DNA of 64,000 nucleotides, from the NCBI RefSeq assembly GCF_900156465.1, contig NZ_LT707064.1, positions 3,318,501 to 3,382,500 on the forward strand. The letters run 5' to 3'. Positions 36,272-45,010 of the stretch are shown here, one piece after another. A model generated the notes under the pieces. The model saw only the letters and a list, made by a program, of their open reading frames with translations. It was not told the origin of the DNA and searched no databases. The DNA comes from Pseudomonas sp. 7SR1 (lineage in GTDB: Bacteria > Pseudomonadota > Gammaproteobacteria > Pseudomonadales > Pseudomonadaceae). The translations under genes were made by a program, and so were the position numbers. Each line of letters begins with the position of its first letter. The first letter of the stretch is position 1.

Positions 36272-36817
36272 AGGCTATCTCCTACTCAAGGCTCAGCGGT
36301 TTTTTCTAATTGGAGGTTGGCGTTGCATCCATTGTTTCCTTCATCGGTATGACGAAAGCGACAATGGATGAATCGCGGCGCTCTCTTTGAGCGGCGCATT
36401 ATATCTACACCACTCTCAGCGTCCAATACAAACGTTTGTTTGAAATCGCTGGAAGCCAGATAAATCACTGACGTGCGGCTTATGGCTGGACATTTTGCCG
36501 TATTGACCGGAATAGGCGTTCCGGTCAAGATACGGTCGGTTTTGCGCTCGCCGTAGGCTGACTGTTGGTTTCAAGAGCACCTCTAAAGACAGGGCGAAGG
36601 CAGCACAAAGTGACTGGATTGCGTGTTCGGATGCGCAGTTTACACGCCGCGATAATGAATGACTCATCGGTCACCACTGACGAACGGTCATCACTCCCGT
36701 GAGCAAGGTCATGTGTGGTTCATGCCGGCGTTTTTAGAGGTGCCCTTGCGCCCATGAGCATCAACCGCCAGGTTCGCCTAGGCGACTTTCTTTTCACCGG
36801 AGAGTAACGAGGAATCC
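36272..36817. promoter_or_regulatory. Divergent control region between ETF-QO and etfBA
   Basis: No gene is supported here. The stretch holds the promoters of two divergent electron-transfer units and one strong operator match (36429-36442). Open frames on the minus strand are short and show no family features. I could not fix the -10 and -35 boxes. Confidence 0.5.
36429..36442. promoter_or_regulatory. PsrA-like operator CAAAC-N4-GTTTG
   Basis: CAAACGTTTGTTTG fits the published PsrA consensus of G/CAAAC, two to four bases, GTTTG/C, with four bases between arms. PsrA is the TetR-type fatty-acid-responsive regulator of beta-oxidation and rpoS in Pseudomonas, and ETF genes are logical targets. 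Confidence 0.6.
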
Positions 36818-37567
36818 ATGAAGGTTCTTGTAGCTGTCAAACGAGTGGTCGACTATAACGTCAAGGTTCGCGTCAAGGCGGACAACTCCGGCGTCGACCT
36901 CGCCAACGTCAAGATGTCGATGAACCCTTTCTGCGAAATCGCCGTAGAAGAAGCCGTGCGCCTGAAAGAAAAAGGCGTGGCGACTGAGATCGTCGTTGTC
37001 TCCATCGGTCCGACCACTGCCCAGGAGCAACTGCGCACCGCGCTGGCGCTGGGTGCCGATCGCGCCATCCTCGTCGAATCCGCCGAAGACCTGACCTCCC
37101 TGGCCGTGGCCAAGCTGCTCAAGGCCGTCGTCGATAAGGAACAGCCACAGCTGGTGATCCTCGGCAAGCAGGCCATCGACAGCGACAACAACCAGACCGG
37201 CCAGATGCTTGCTGCACTGAGCGGCTACGGTCAGGGCACCTTCGCGTCGAAAGTCGAAGTGTCCGGCGACAGCGTTGCCGTGACCCGTGAAATCGATGGC
37301 GGTGCGCAGACCGTTTCCCTGAAGCTGCCGGCCATCGTCACCACCGACCTGCGTTTGAACGAGCCGCGTTATGCGTCCCTGCCAAACATCATGAAAGCCA
37401 AGAAGAAGCCTCTCGAGACGCTGACTCCGGACGCTTTGGGCGTTTCCACCGCCTCCACCAACAAGACCCTGAAAGTCGAAGCGCCGGCTGCACGCAGCGC
37501 GGGCATCAAGGTCAAGTCGGTGGCTGAACTGGTCGAGAAACTGAAAAACGAAGCGAAGGTAATCTAA
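36818..37567 (+). CDS. etfB: Electron transfer flavoprotein beta subunit
   Basis: The 249-residue subunit binds AMP and docks on dehydrogenases. [20 protein letters not shown] is the typical N-terminus, and [20 protein letters not shown] near 127-146 belongs to the nucleotide site. GGAGAGTAACGAGG precedes the ATG. etfA starts two bases after its stop. Confidence 0.96.
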   Translation: MKVLVAVKRVVDYNVKVRVKADNSGVDLANVKMSMNPFCEIAVEEAVRLKEKGVATEIVVVSIGPTTAQEQLRTALALGADRAILVESAEDLTSLAVAKLLKAVVDKEQPQLVILGKQAIDSDNNQTGQMLAALSGYGQGTFASKVEVSGDSVAVTREIDGGAQTVSLKLPAIVTTDLRLNEPRYASLPNIMKAKKKPLETLTPDALGVSTASTNKTLKVEAPAARSAGIKVKSVAELVEKLKNEAKVI

Positions 37568-37569
37568 CG

Positions 37570-38499
37570 ATGACTATCTTGGTAATCGCCGAACACGACA
37601 ACAAAGCGCTGGCTCCTGCCACGCTGAACACCGTTGCTGCCGCTGCCAAAATCGGTGGCGATGTGCACGTCCTGGTGGCCGGTCAGGGCGCAGGCGCCGT
37701 TGCCGAAGCCGCTGCGAAAATCGCTGGCGTGAGCAAGGTCCTGAACGCTGACAATGCCGCTTACGCGCACCAGCTGCCGGAAAACGTCGCTCCGCTGGTG
37801 ACCGAGTTGGGCAAGGGCTACAGCCACATCCTGGCAGCCGCGACCTCCAACGGTAAAAACATCTTGCCGCGCGTCGCCGCTGCCCTGGATGTCGACCAGA
37901 TCTCCGAGATCATCTCGGTAGAAAGCGCCGATACCTTCAAGCGTCCGATCTACGCCGGTAACGCCATTGCCACCGTGCAATCGAACGCCTCGGTCAAGGT
38001 CATTACCGTTCGCGCCACCGGTTTCGACCCGGTTGCCGCCGAAGGTGGCTCGGCTGCCATCGAAGCCGTGGGCGCCGCCCATGACGCCGGTATCTCCAGC
38101 TTCGTCAACGAAGAGCTGGCCAAGTCCGATCGTCCGGAACTGACCGCTGCCAAGATCGTCGTTTCCGGCGGCCGTGGCATGCAGAACGGCGACAACTTCA
38201 AGCACCTGTACGCCCTGGCCGACAAGCTGGGCGCTGCCGTCGGCGCTTCCCGCGCGGCGGTCGACGCAGGTTTCGTACCCAACGACATGCAGGTCGGCCA
38301 GACCGGCAAGATCGTTGCGCCACAGCTGTACATCGCCGTCGGTATTTCCGGCGCGATCCAGCACCTGGCCGGCATGAAGGACTCCAAGGTGATCGTTGCG
38401 ATCAACAAGGACGAAGAGGCGCCGATCTTCCAGGTGGCCGATTATGGCCTGGTGGCGGACCTGTTCGAGGCCGTTCCAGAGTTGGAGAAGCTGGTCTGA
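37570..38499 (+). CDS. etfA: Electron transfer flavoprotein alpha subunit
   Basis: The 309-residue FAD-binding subunit of [17 protein letters not shown] near 197-210, then [20 protein letters not shown] and [20 protein letters not shown], form the C-terminal FAD-binding domain. With EtfB it accepts electrons from acyl-CoA and amino-acid dehydrogenases and passes them to the divergent ETF-QO. A strong terminator follows. Confidence 0.96.
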   Translation: MTILVIAEHDNKALAPATLNTVAAAAKIGGDVHVLVAGQGAGAVAEAAAKIAGVSKVLNADNAAYAHQLPENVAPLVTELGKGYSHILAAATSNGKNILPRVAAALDVDQISEIISVESADTFKRPIYAGNAIATVQSNASVKVITVRATGFDPVAAEGGSAAIEAVGAAHDAGISSFVNEELAKSDRPELTAAKIVVSGGRGMQNGDNFKHLYALADKLGAAVGASRAAVDAGFVPNDMQVGQTGKIVAPQLYIAVGISGAIQHLAGMKDSKVIVAINKDEEAPIFQVADYGLVADLFEAVPELEKLV

Positions 38500-38521
38500 T
38501 CCGGCATCTTCACTTATAAAG

Positions 38522-38548
38522 AACCCGGCCGGTTGGCCGGGTTTTTTA
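38522..38548 (+). terminator. Rho-independent terminator after etfA
   Basis: AACCCGGCC and GGCCGGGTT around GGTT form a nine-pair stem, followed by a T-run. Its left A-rich side is short, so it mainly stops the plus-strand etfBA transcript. Confidence 0.92.
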
Positions 38549-38585
38549 TTTCTGCATCGTGTGTTTGCAAGGGGAGCGTATCGTC

Positions 38586-39410
38586 ATGGAGCTTCATCGT
38601 CTGGCTGGCTGGTCGCTGGCGTGGTTGCTGACAGGTGCACCGGCCCTGTCCGTTGCGGCCGGCAAGTGTGAGCGACTGATCGCCACCGGCAGCCCGGATG
38701 CGCCACCCTACCTCTGGCAGGACCCTCAGGACCCCAAGCACCTCATCGGTGCCGGCGCCGACCTGCTGACGAAAGTGGCGGGTGAGTTGGGTATCAAGGT
38801 CGAACTGCTCTACGCCGGCAAGCGGGCCCAGGCGCTGGAGGAAGTGCGCAGCGGCCGCATGGACCTGCTCACCGATGCCCCGCTGACCACCGCCGGGCTC
38901 GATTCGCTCGATTACATCCACCCGCCGTTGCTGGAGAACGATTACCTGGTCTGGACCCGCAAGGATTCGCCCCTCATCGCCGAGCGCCCCGAAGACCTCC
39001 ACGGCCACACCGGGGCGTTGTCGGAAAAGGCGCGCATGACCCAGGCATTCGGTATGTTCGCAGAGCAGCAATTGTCCCTGGTACGCACCTCCAACTTGAC
39101 CCAGGCCTTTCAGAAATTGCTGCTTGGAGAGGTCGAGTATGTCCTGGCGGGGCGCTATTCGGGCCTGGCGATGGCGCAGACGTTGGGCATGGCGCAAGAC
39201 CTCCAGGCCATGCCGCAACCGGTGGATAAACCGGGGCTGTTCCTGGCGGTTTCCCATGACTCGGCCTGCAATGACCCATGGCTACGCGGACAGCTGGCGC
39301 AAAAGATGACAGAATTGGCCGCGTCCGGCCTGGCGGAGTCTGTATTGCAACGCAATCTCGAGCGCTGGAACACACAGTTGCAGTCATCTGCCAGCGCCTC
39401 AAAACAGTAG
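38586..39410 (+). CDS. Periplasmic substrate-binding-type protein
   Basis: A 274-residue exported protein of the extracellular solute-binding family 3 fold. The signal peptide is MELHRLAGWSLAWLLTGAPA and a few more residues. The mature part has ATGSPDAPPYLWQDPQDPKH and GRMDLLTDAPLTTAGLDSLD, typical of amino-acid-type binding proteins, but no transporter genes are nearby, so it may feed a distant permease or act as a sensor. ATG 38586 follows GGGGAG. It is nine bases upstream of a lipoprotein gene. Confidence 0.8.
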   Translation: MELHRLAGWSLAWLLTGAPALSVAAGKCERLIATGSPDAPPYLWQDPQDPKHLIGAGADLLTKVAGELGIKVELLYAGKRAQALEEVRSGRMDLLTDAPLTTAGLDSLDYIHPPLLENDYLVWTRKDSPLIAERPEDLHGHTGALSEKARMTQAFGMFAEQQLSLVRTSNLTQAFQKLLLGEVEYVLAGRYSGLAMAQTLGMAQDLQAMPQPVDKPGLFLAVSHDSACNDPWLRGQLAQKMTELAASGLAESVLQRNLERWNTQLQSSASASKQ

Positions 39411-39419
39411 GGAACATTA

Positions 39420-39779
39420 GTGACTATTCGACCTCTTTTCGCTGCCCTGGCCGTTCTGGCTCTGGCGGGCTGCGCAGCCGATCCGGCGCCGAATGAACAG
39501 ATCCGCCTGACCGAACAGGCGTTGGAGCAAGCCCGGGCAGTGGGTGCCACCGCCGACGAAGTGCCGGAGCTGAAACTTGCCGAAGAAAAGTTCGCCCGGG
39601 CCAAGAGCAACATGGCTGACGAATCGTACAAGAAGGCGCGCATGCGCGCCGAGCAGGCCGAGCTGGATGCGCGCCTGGCGGAAGCGAAGGTGCTGACGCT
39701 CAAGAGCCAGGAGCAATTGAACGTGCTCAACACCCGCATTGCACGCCTGCGCAAGCAATTGAGGGAGGATGCCCAATGA
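39420..39779 (+). CDS. DUF4398-family lipoprotein
   Basis: A 119-residue lipoprotein: signal MTIRPLFAALAVLALAGC with the lipobox cysteine at about residue 18. The remainder is a charged, probably long alpha-helical DUF4398 domain (LKLAEEKFARAKSNMADESY). Start is GTG 39420. It overlaps the OmpA-family gene by four bases (ATGA), so the two are translationally coupled and probably work together in the envelope. Confidence 0.85.
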   Translation: MTIRPLFAALAVLALAGCAADPAPNEQIRLTEQALEQARAVGATADEVPELKLAEEKFARAKSNMADESYKKARMRAEQAELDARLAEAKVLTLKSQEQLNVLNTRIARLRKQLREDAQ

Positions 39780-40585
39780 AACTCTCCCATGTGATGGGCA
39801 GCCTGGTCCTGCTGGGGCTGGCCAGTCTGTATGGCTGCGCGGGGCAGCGCAGCGAGGCAGCACTGGAAAAAGCCAGCGACGACTTCCAGAAGGTCAAGGA
39901 AGACTCCAACGTGTTGCGTGCCGCGCCCAAGGACGTGATACGCGCCGGTGAATCACTGGCCCGTGCCGATCGGCTTTCCACATACTGGGGCAGTGGCGAG
40001 GACGTCTTGCATTACGCCTACCTCAGCCAGCGCTACAGCGAAATTGCCCGGGAACACACCAACCAGGTGCTCAACGAAGAGCGCGCGGCGAAACTCGAAC
40101 TGGAGCGCCAGCGCCTGCAGTTGGCCTTGCGAGAGTCCAAGTTGCTCAGCGTCCAGCAGCAAGGCAAATGGCTCGAAGAGCAGATCAAGGAAATGGCGAC
40201 CACCCAGACCGATCGCGGCCTGGTGATGACCCTCGGTGATGTCTTGTTCGACACCGGCGAAGCTGAACTCAAGAGCTCGGCCAACCGGGTAGTGCTCAAG
40301 ATCGTGCAGTTCCTGCAGCTCAATCCCAAGCGCGTGGTGCGCATCGAAGGGTATACCGACAGCACCGGAGGCAAGCAGGAGAACCTCAAGCTCTCCCGCG
40401 ACCGCGCGCAGTCGGTGGCGGACGTGCTGGTGGATCTGGGTATCGATGAAAAACGCATCCAGGTCGAGGGCTACGGCGATCAGTTTCCGGTGGATGTGAA
40501 CGCTACCGAACGAGGGCGGGCGCAGAACCGTCGTGTTGAAATCGTCTTTTCCGACGAAAAGGGCCAGCTCGGCGCCGCCCGCTGA
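39776..40585 (+). CDS. OmpA-family lipoprotein with DUF4398-like N-terminus
   Basis: A 269-residue protein with a lipoprotein signal (cysteine in SLYGCAGQ near residue 21), a coiled-coil region at about 25-140, and a C-terminal OmpA domain (LGDVLFDTGEAELKSS, then RIEGYTDSTGGKQENLKLSR, GYGDQFPVDVNATERGRAQN, RRVEIVF) that binds peptidoglycan. It probably tethers the outer membrane to the cell wall. The N-terminal DUF4398-like part suggests duplication with the preceding gene. Confidence 0.88.
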   Translation: MKLSHVMGSLVLLGLASLYGCAGQRSEAALEKASDDFQKVKEDSNVLRAAPKDVIRAGESLARADRLSTYWGSGEDVLHYAYLSQRYSEIAREHTNQVLNEERAAKLELERQRLQLALRESKLLSVQQQGKWLEEQIKEMATTQTDRGLVMTLGDVLFDTGEAELKSSANRVVLKIVQFLQLNPKRVVRIEGYTDSTGGKQENLKLSRDRAQSVADVLVDLGIDEKRIQVEGYGDQFPVDVNATERGRAQNRRVEIVFSDEKGQLGAAR

Positions 40586-40599
40586 AACTTGCCTGATCC

Positions 40600-40634
40600 A
40601 AAAACCCGGCCCCCTGCAAAGGCGCCGGGTTTTT
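40600..40634 (+). terminator. Rho-independent terminator of the OmpA-family gene
   Basis: AAAACCCGGC (40601-40610) pairs with GCCGGGTTTT (40624-40633). The A- and T-runs on both sides allow bidirectional action. Confidence 0.85.
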
Positions 40635-40703
40635 GCTTTCTGAACCAGCCATCATGAGTACAGTTGGGGCTATCAACCCACTGTACTGTCGAGTAATCTG
40701 GCA

Positions 40704-40737
40704 ACTGTCCCAGTACACTTCTAAACTGTTCCGGTAT
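40704..40737 (+). promoter_or_regulatory. Direct-repeat operator of the MocR-type regulator
   Basis: ACTGTCCCAGTAC (40704-40716) and ACTGTTCCGGTAT (40725-40737) share an ACTGT-N4-GTA core with a 21-bp period, so they face the same side of the helix. A weaker ACTGT-N3-GTA copy lies at 40685. Direct repeats are usual for MocR regulators, which commonly control their own genes. Confidence 0.6.
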
Positions 40738-40782
40738 CGTTTCCGACAAGAATAAAATGCCCGTGAAATCGAGTGCTGCGCC

Positions 40783-42225
40783 ATGACCAATCTCTTGCTC
40801 TATCAACGTATTGCACAGCAACTGGCTGAAGACATCCGGCGTGGTGTGTATCAGCCCGGTGAACGCGTGCCTTCGGTGCGCAAGATGAGCTCACAGCTCA
40901 ACGTCAGCCACGCGACGGTGTTGCAGGCCTACGCGAACCTCGAGGACCAGGGGCTGATTCGGGCGCGGCCGCAATCGGGCTATTACGTGCACCAGACCCC
41001 TGCGCTCACGGCGTCGACCCCGGATATCGCCCGGGTGGAGCGCCCGGGCCTGGTGACCCGCAGCAGCATCATCCAGCAGGTGCTGGTGGAGTCGCGACGC
41101 GAAGGAGTGTTTCCCCTGGGGGCGGCGGTGCCGAGCGTCGATTACCTGCCAGTCCGAGCGCTGCATCAGCAGTTGGCCAAGGTCACGCGCTTCCACAGTC
41201 CGCGGGCGTTCAGCTACATGTTCAGCCCGGGTTTCGAGCCGTTGCGGCGTCAGGTGGCGATCCGCATGCGCGATGCCGGCGTGGTGGTGGATCCCTCCGA
41301 AGTCGTGATCACCCACGGCTGTGTCGATGCGCTGCAGATGTCCTTGCGAGTACTGACCCGCCCGGGAGACCTGATTGCCGCCGAGTCACCCACCTACTAT
41401 GGCTTGTTGCAACTGGCGGATCTGTTGGGGCTCAAGGTCATCGAGATTCCCAGCGATCCGGTGACCGGCATGAGCCTGGAAGCCCTTCAACTGGCGGCCA
41501 ACCAATGGTCGATCAAGGCATTGGTACTGACCACGCGCTTGAGCAACCCTCTTGGCGGGACCATGCCGGAAGAGCGGCAGAAACAGCTGTTGCGCCTGGC
41601 ATCGGACTTCGACATCCAGATCGTCGAGGACGATATTTATGGCGAGTTGATGTTCGAGCAGGGCCGTACCAAGGCGCTCAAGGCCTATGATCGGCTGGAC
41701 CGAGTCATCTACTGTTCGAGCTTCTCCAAGACATTGTCACCGGGCGTGCGCATTGGCTGGATGATCGCCGGTAAATTCCAGCAGGAAATCCAGCGGCTCC
41801 AGACCTTCAGTACCCACTCGGCCTGCAGCGTCACCCAGATGGGCATTGCGGCCTATCTGGAAAATGGCGGCTATGACCGGCACCTGCGCTATATCCGCCA
41901 GGAATACCGCAAGAATCTCAGCGCCTTCCAATTGGCGGTGCAGCAGCATTTCCCCGAGGGTACGCAGATGAGCCGCCCCACCGGGGGCTTCATCCTGTGG
42001 GTCAGCCTTCCGGGGCGGGTCAATACCCAGGAACTGCATGTCCGTGCGCTGCAACAGGGCATCAGCATCGCACCGGGGTTGATCTTCAGTAATACCGAGC
42101 AGTTCAACCACTGCATCCGCCTGAACTGTGGCATCCCCTGGAATCGCGAGGCGGAACGGGCCTTGATGACGCTGGGGCTGCTGGCCACTCAGTTGTGCCA
42201 GGAGACGGCCGGCGGGTTCTTTTAG
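40783..42225 (+). CDS. MocR-type regulator (GntR helix-turn-helix fused to aminotransferase-like domain)
   Basis: A 480-residue fusion. The winged helix occupies about 1-75 (GERVPSVRKMSSQLNVSHAT, QGLIRARPQSGYYV). The rest is a fold-type I aminotransferase domain with the PLP lysine in SSFSKTLSPGVRIGW near 315. SNPLGGTMPEERQ replaces the usual NPTG-like motif. MocR proteins sense PLP-amine adducts and activate amine or vitamin B6 genes. The gene regulated here, other than itself, is unknown. Confidence 0.9.
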   Translation: MTNLLLYQRIAQQLAEDIRRGVYQPGERVPSVRKMSSQLNVSHATVLQAYANLEDQGLIRARPQSGYYVHQTPALTASTPDIARVERPGLVTRSSIIQQVLVESRREGVFPLGAAVPSVDYLPVRALHQQLAKVTRFHSPRAFSYMFSPGFEPLRRQVAIRMRDAGVVVDPSEVVITHGCVDALQMSLRVLTRPGDLIAAESPTYYGLLQLADLLGLKVIEIPSDPVTGMSLEALQLAANQWSIKALVLTTRLSNPLGGTMPEERQKQLLRLASDFDIQIVEDDIYGELMFEQGRTKALKAYDRLDRVIYCSSFSKTLSPGVRIGWMIAGKFQQEIQRLQTFSTHSACSVTQMGIAAYLENGGYDRHLRYIRQEYRKNLSAFQLAVQQHFPEGTQMSRPTGGFILWVSLPGRVNTQELHVRALQQGISIAPGLIFSNTEQFNHCIRLNCGIPWNREAERALMTLGLLATQLCQETAGGFF

Positions 42226-42290
42226 AAAATCCGCTTGAAGATCAGCACCTTGGATTGATGTGCTTGTCAGCGCCCCATTATCGGGCGAGC

Positions 42291-42797
42291 ATGGGTACCT
42301 CTGTCGTAGCTGCCATTGTATTTATGAAAGTCATTGCTCCTGCCGCCTGGGTTCTGATCGGCCTGCTGACCGCCTTCCATGCCGAAGGCGTTCTGGCTGC
42401 GCCAGCGCAGGAGAAACCGGCCGCCAGCGCCACGAACAACGTGTCCAAAAAAACAGTGGCGGCGAAAAAGGCTCCTGCCAAAAAAGCGGTCTCCCCGAAG
42501 AAGAAACGACCGCCCATTGCCTCCAAGACCAAGTCGGCCCGGGAAATCGCCAAGACTCCCCTGCCTGCGGCCAGACTGGACCTGAGCCTGCCTCATGAAA
42601 TGGTCGAGGAGCTGGAGCCGCCGGGAAAAGCCCCTTTGCCCAAACGTGAGCCGCTGCTGCCGTCGATGTTTGGAGAGAAGCCTGGTCCGTTCCAGCTCAA
42701 CGGTCGTCTGCTGAGCAACGAAATGCAGCTTCCGCTGCGTAATCAGGAACGCAACGAGGTTGAAGGGGCCGCGTTGGACTTCGAATTCAAACAGTGA
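42291..42797 (+). CDS. Small exported Lys/Ala/Pro-rich protein
   Basis: A product of about 168 residues with a hydrophobic N-terminal export segment (APAAWVLIGLLTAFHAEGVLA), a lysine- and alanine-rich stretch (VSKKTVAAKKAPAKKAVSPK), and a C-terminal part with PLPKREPLLPSMFGEKPGPF. The Pseudomonas database name translation initiation factor 2 for similar proteins appears to be spurious. Start: ATG 42291 has an upstream GGGCGAG; ATG 42324 is the alternative, giving 157 residues. No known function. Confidence 0.6.
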   Translation: MGTSVVAAIVFMKVIAPAAWVLIGLLTAFHAEGVLAAPAQEKPAASATNNVSKKTVAAKKAPAKKAVSPKKKRPPIASKTKSAREIAKTPLPAARLDLSLPHEMVEELEPPGKAPLPKREPLLPSMFGEKPGPFQLNGRLLSNEMQLPLRNQERNEVEGAALDFEFKQ

Positions 42798-42871
42798 AAC
42801 CTGATGGCCATCGAGCCGTCGCTGACTGTCCGGTCGTCTGCATTGAGCGAAAAAACGCGTTCACGGCAATT

Positions 42872-42887
42872 TAAAACGAGCGTTTTA
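42872..42887. repeat. Small palindrome upstream of the YkgJ gene
   Basis: TAAAACG and CGTTTTA flank AG in an AT-rich region about 60 bases before the YkgJ start. It could be an operator or a weak structure. No regulator is assigned. Confidence 0.3.
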
Positions 42888-42943
42888 GCCGTTACTCTGT
42901 GTTGCGTTATGAATCCGTTACCTGTCGTGAGGATGTCGACGTC

Positions 42944-43198
42944 ATGAAATGCCGTGAAGGCTGTGGCGCCTGTTGCATTGCCCCTTCCATCAGTTCGTCG
43001 ATCCCTGGCATGCCCCATGGCAAGCCTGCCGGCGAACGTTGCGTGCAGCTGTCAGTCGATAACCTGTGCCAGATCTTCGGGCAGCCGGAACGTCCGGCGG
43101 TCTGCTCGGGATTCGCGGCCGACATCGAGGTTTGCGGCAGCAGTCGTGAAGAAGCCATTCGATTGCTCGGATGGTGGGAACAAGTCACCGCAGCGTAA
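42944..43198 (+). CDS. YkgJ-family cysteine cluster protein
   Basis: An 84-residue protein with clustered cysteines (CREGCGACCIAP near residues 3-14, then CVQLS, LCQIFG, VCSGF, VCG), the pattern of the YkgJ/UPF0153 family, which probably binds a metal or an iron-sulfur cluster. The motif PGMPHGKPAGERCVQL is conserved in the family. Function is unknown. The next gene is not obviously linked. Confidence 0.85.
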   Translation: MKCREGCGACCIAPSISSSIPGMPHGKPAGERCVQLSVDNLCQIFGQPERPAVCSGFAADIEVCGSSREEAIRLLGWWEQVTAA

Positions 43199-43276
43199 CG
43201 GGTCGACGGACGGGTCCTGGCGATTCGTTCCGATGACAAAACTCAATGAACGGACTTCGACAATAAGGAAAACACT

Positions 43277-43888
43277 ATGGGTTCGCTGCATCGTATGGCT
43301 GTGTCGTGTGGTCTGGTCGTTCTGTTGGCGACGGCAAGCGCCCAGGCCGAAGACTGGAAAGTCGCCAAGGAGCAGGACGGCATCAAGGTTTCCCTCAGTG
43401 AAGTGGCCGGCTCCAAATACAAGGCCTACCGTGGCGTCACCGTCATGAACACCACGGTGGACAAACTACGCGCCCTGCAGGAAGACGTTCCCGGGGCCTG
43501 TGCCTGGATCCACGAGTGCAAGAAGCAGGAACTGATCAAGCACGAAGGCGACAAGAGCTGGACCTACACCCAGTTCAACACGCCGTGGCCTGTCACGTCA
43601 CGGGACTCGGTGCTGGAAGTCACCACTGTAAACGGTGCCGATGGAAGCCTGACCCGTAACCTCAAGGGTGTGCCAACCTATCGGCCAGAAGAAAAGGGGT
43701 TCGTGCGGGTGACCCAGGTCGACGGGTTCTGGAAGTTGACGCCCAAGGGCCCGGGCCAGGTCGAAGTGGTCTATCAGGTCCATACTGAGCCAGGTGGGGA
43801 TGTACCGTCCTGGCTGGCCAACAAGTTCGTGGTGGATGCGCCATTCAATACGCTGAAAGCCCTGAAAAAGCTTGCCGAAGAGAAGTAA
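43277..43888 (+). CDS. START-domain periplasmic protein
   Basis: A 203-residue protein with a signal peptide (MGSLHRMAVSCGLVVLLATA, cut near AQA/ED) followed by one START-type lipid-binding domain: DWKVAKEQDGIKV, WIHECKKQELIKH, PWPVTSRDSVLE, VYQVHTEPGGDVPSWLANKF. Such proteins in Pseudomonas are predicted to bind a hydrophobic ligand in the periplasm. A terminator follows 31 bases after the stop. Confidence 0.85.
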   Translation: MGSLHRMAVSCGLVVLLATASAQAEDWKVAKEQDGIKVSLSEVAGSKYKAYRGVTVMNTTVDKLRALQEDVPGACAWIHECKKQELIKHEGDKSWTYTQFNTPWPVTSRDSVLEVTTVNGADGSLTRNLKGVPTYRPEEKGFVRVTQVDGFWKLTPKGPGQVEVVYQVHTEPGGDVPSWLANKFVVDAPFNTLKALKKLAEEK

Positions 43889-43919
43889 TCGGCGAGATTG
43901 TCTGCAAACAGCATCGACA

Positions 43920-43941
43920 GACCGCCGCGAGGCGGTCTTTT
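43920..43941 (+). terminator. Rho-independent terminator of the START-domain gene
   Basis: GACCGCC, loop GCGA, GGCGGTC, then TTTT. The stem is seven pairs, ending 49 bases after the stop codon. Confidence 0.85.
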
Positions 43942-44035
43942 CATCTGTACCGCCCAGTACCCGGCGGAACGATCGTTCAGCCTTCAAGGTCGAGATAGAG
44001 GTAAGCCCGACGATGAATTGATCGAGGAGACACCA

Positions 44036-44272
44036 ATGCGCAAGTGGGAGATCACTTTCGTTGATGATCACGGCGAAGCCATCGCCGAGCAGTTCGACCA
44101 TGACCAGGAACCCACTATGGAGCAGGCAGCTCAGCTGATTCGTGAAAGATTGCTCCCGGTGTCCGCCAAGCTGGATCTCAATGACCTGGAAGGAAGGACA
44201 GAAGATCCCACGGTGAAGAATCTCAAGTCCCAGCACAGCATCGAAATCATCAGTATTAAACCGATTTCATGA
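44036..44272 (+). CDS. Small conserved hypothetical protein
   Basis: A 78-residue acidic cytoplasmic protein, MRKWEITFVDDHGEAIAEQF and onward, with a probable beta-strand start and helical middle (EQAAQLIRERLLPVSAKLDL). GAGGAG precedes the ATG at good distance. I do not recognise a characterised family. It stands alone between two terminator-like regions. Confidence 0.65.
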   Translation: MRKWEITFVDDHGEAIAEQFDHDQEPTMEQAAQLIRERLLPVSAKLDLNDLEGRTEDPTVKNLKSQHSIEIISIKPIS

Positions 44273-44474
44273 AATCGTGGCCTGGCCCCGCTTGGCAGTG
44301 GCCATGACTTGCGACTACTCTGCAAACGAGATCAGCGAAGAGATCGCTAAGGTCTGGTCTTGTCAGCTACATGCTTGTGTCCCGACGGTCAGTTGATGCC
44401 GTGTTGCACGCAATCCCCGGATTGCCTGCGCGGGAAGACGGAAAGTCTATCCATCGATTTGAGGAGGACGTTTC

Positions 44475-44816
44475 ATGAGCACAGCCTATCAAGAAGACAT
44501 CAGCACCCGTGTGTTGCGCCGCATGAAAGAAGGCGGGTTCGATTTTTCACAATTCCATCCCATCGAGTTCTACGCCATCTTCCCGGATGAGGAGCGGGCG
44601 CGCAGGGCGGCGGGTCAATTTCGGGGTGAGTCCCTGAATGCACAGATCAGTCCACGGGATGACGGTGGCTGGTCACTGGAACTGAGTCGGGTGATGTACG
44701 CCACCTACGATGACATCGGGGACTTCGAGCAAGACTTCGAAGCGGTTGTGGAGCCCTTGGGCGGTGTCATCGAGGGTTGGGGCGTCAAGCAGGAAATCCG
44801 GCGCTTCCAGGCCTGA
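44475..44816 (+). CDS. rraB: Ribonuclease E inhibitor RraB family protein
   Basis: The 113-residue product carries the RraB/PF06877 domain: VLRRMKEGGFDFSQFHPIEF near 13-32 and VMYATYDDIGDFEQDFEAVV near 77-96. RraB binds the RNase E C-terminal half and dampens its activity in enterobacteria. Whether it does so in Pseudomonas is not shown by sequence. GAGGAGG precedes the ATG. A terminator follows. Confidence 0.8.
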   Translation: MSTAYQEDISTRVLRRMKEGGFDFSQFHPIEFYAIFPDEERARRAAGQFRGESLNAQISPRDDGGWSLELSRVMYATYDDIGDFEQDFEAVVEPLGGVIEGWGVKQEIRRFQA

Positions 44817-44840
44817 GGATTCATCCGCGACAACTGACAA

Positions 44841-44867
44841 CGGCTGGCCTTTGGGCCGGCCGTTTTT
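44841..44867 (+). terminator. Rho-independent terminator after rraB
   Basis: CGGCTGGCC (44841-44849) pairs with GGCCGGCCG (44854-44862), with one G-T pair, followed by a T-run. It ends rraB before the ATP-grasp operon. Confidence 0.9.
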
Positions 44868-45010
44868 CGTTTTGTACCCAACTGTATCCGGGACGGGCCG
44901 GGTTCTTTTTCCATGTCTATGCTCAGGGGAGCGAAGCTCCTGCGCCGCAACGAACCAGCGGCGCAGGAGAGGGCCGCGATGCCTTGATGTCGGATGACAG
45001 GGAGAACGGC

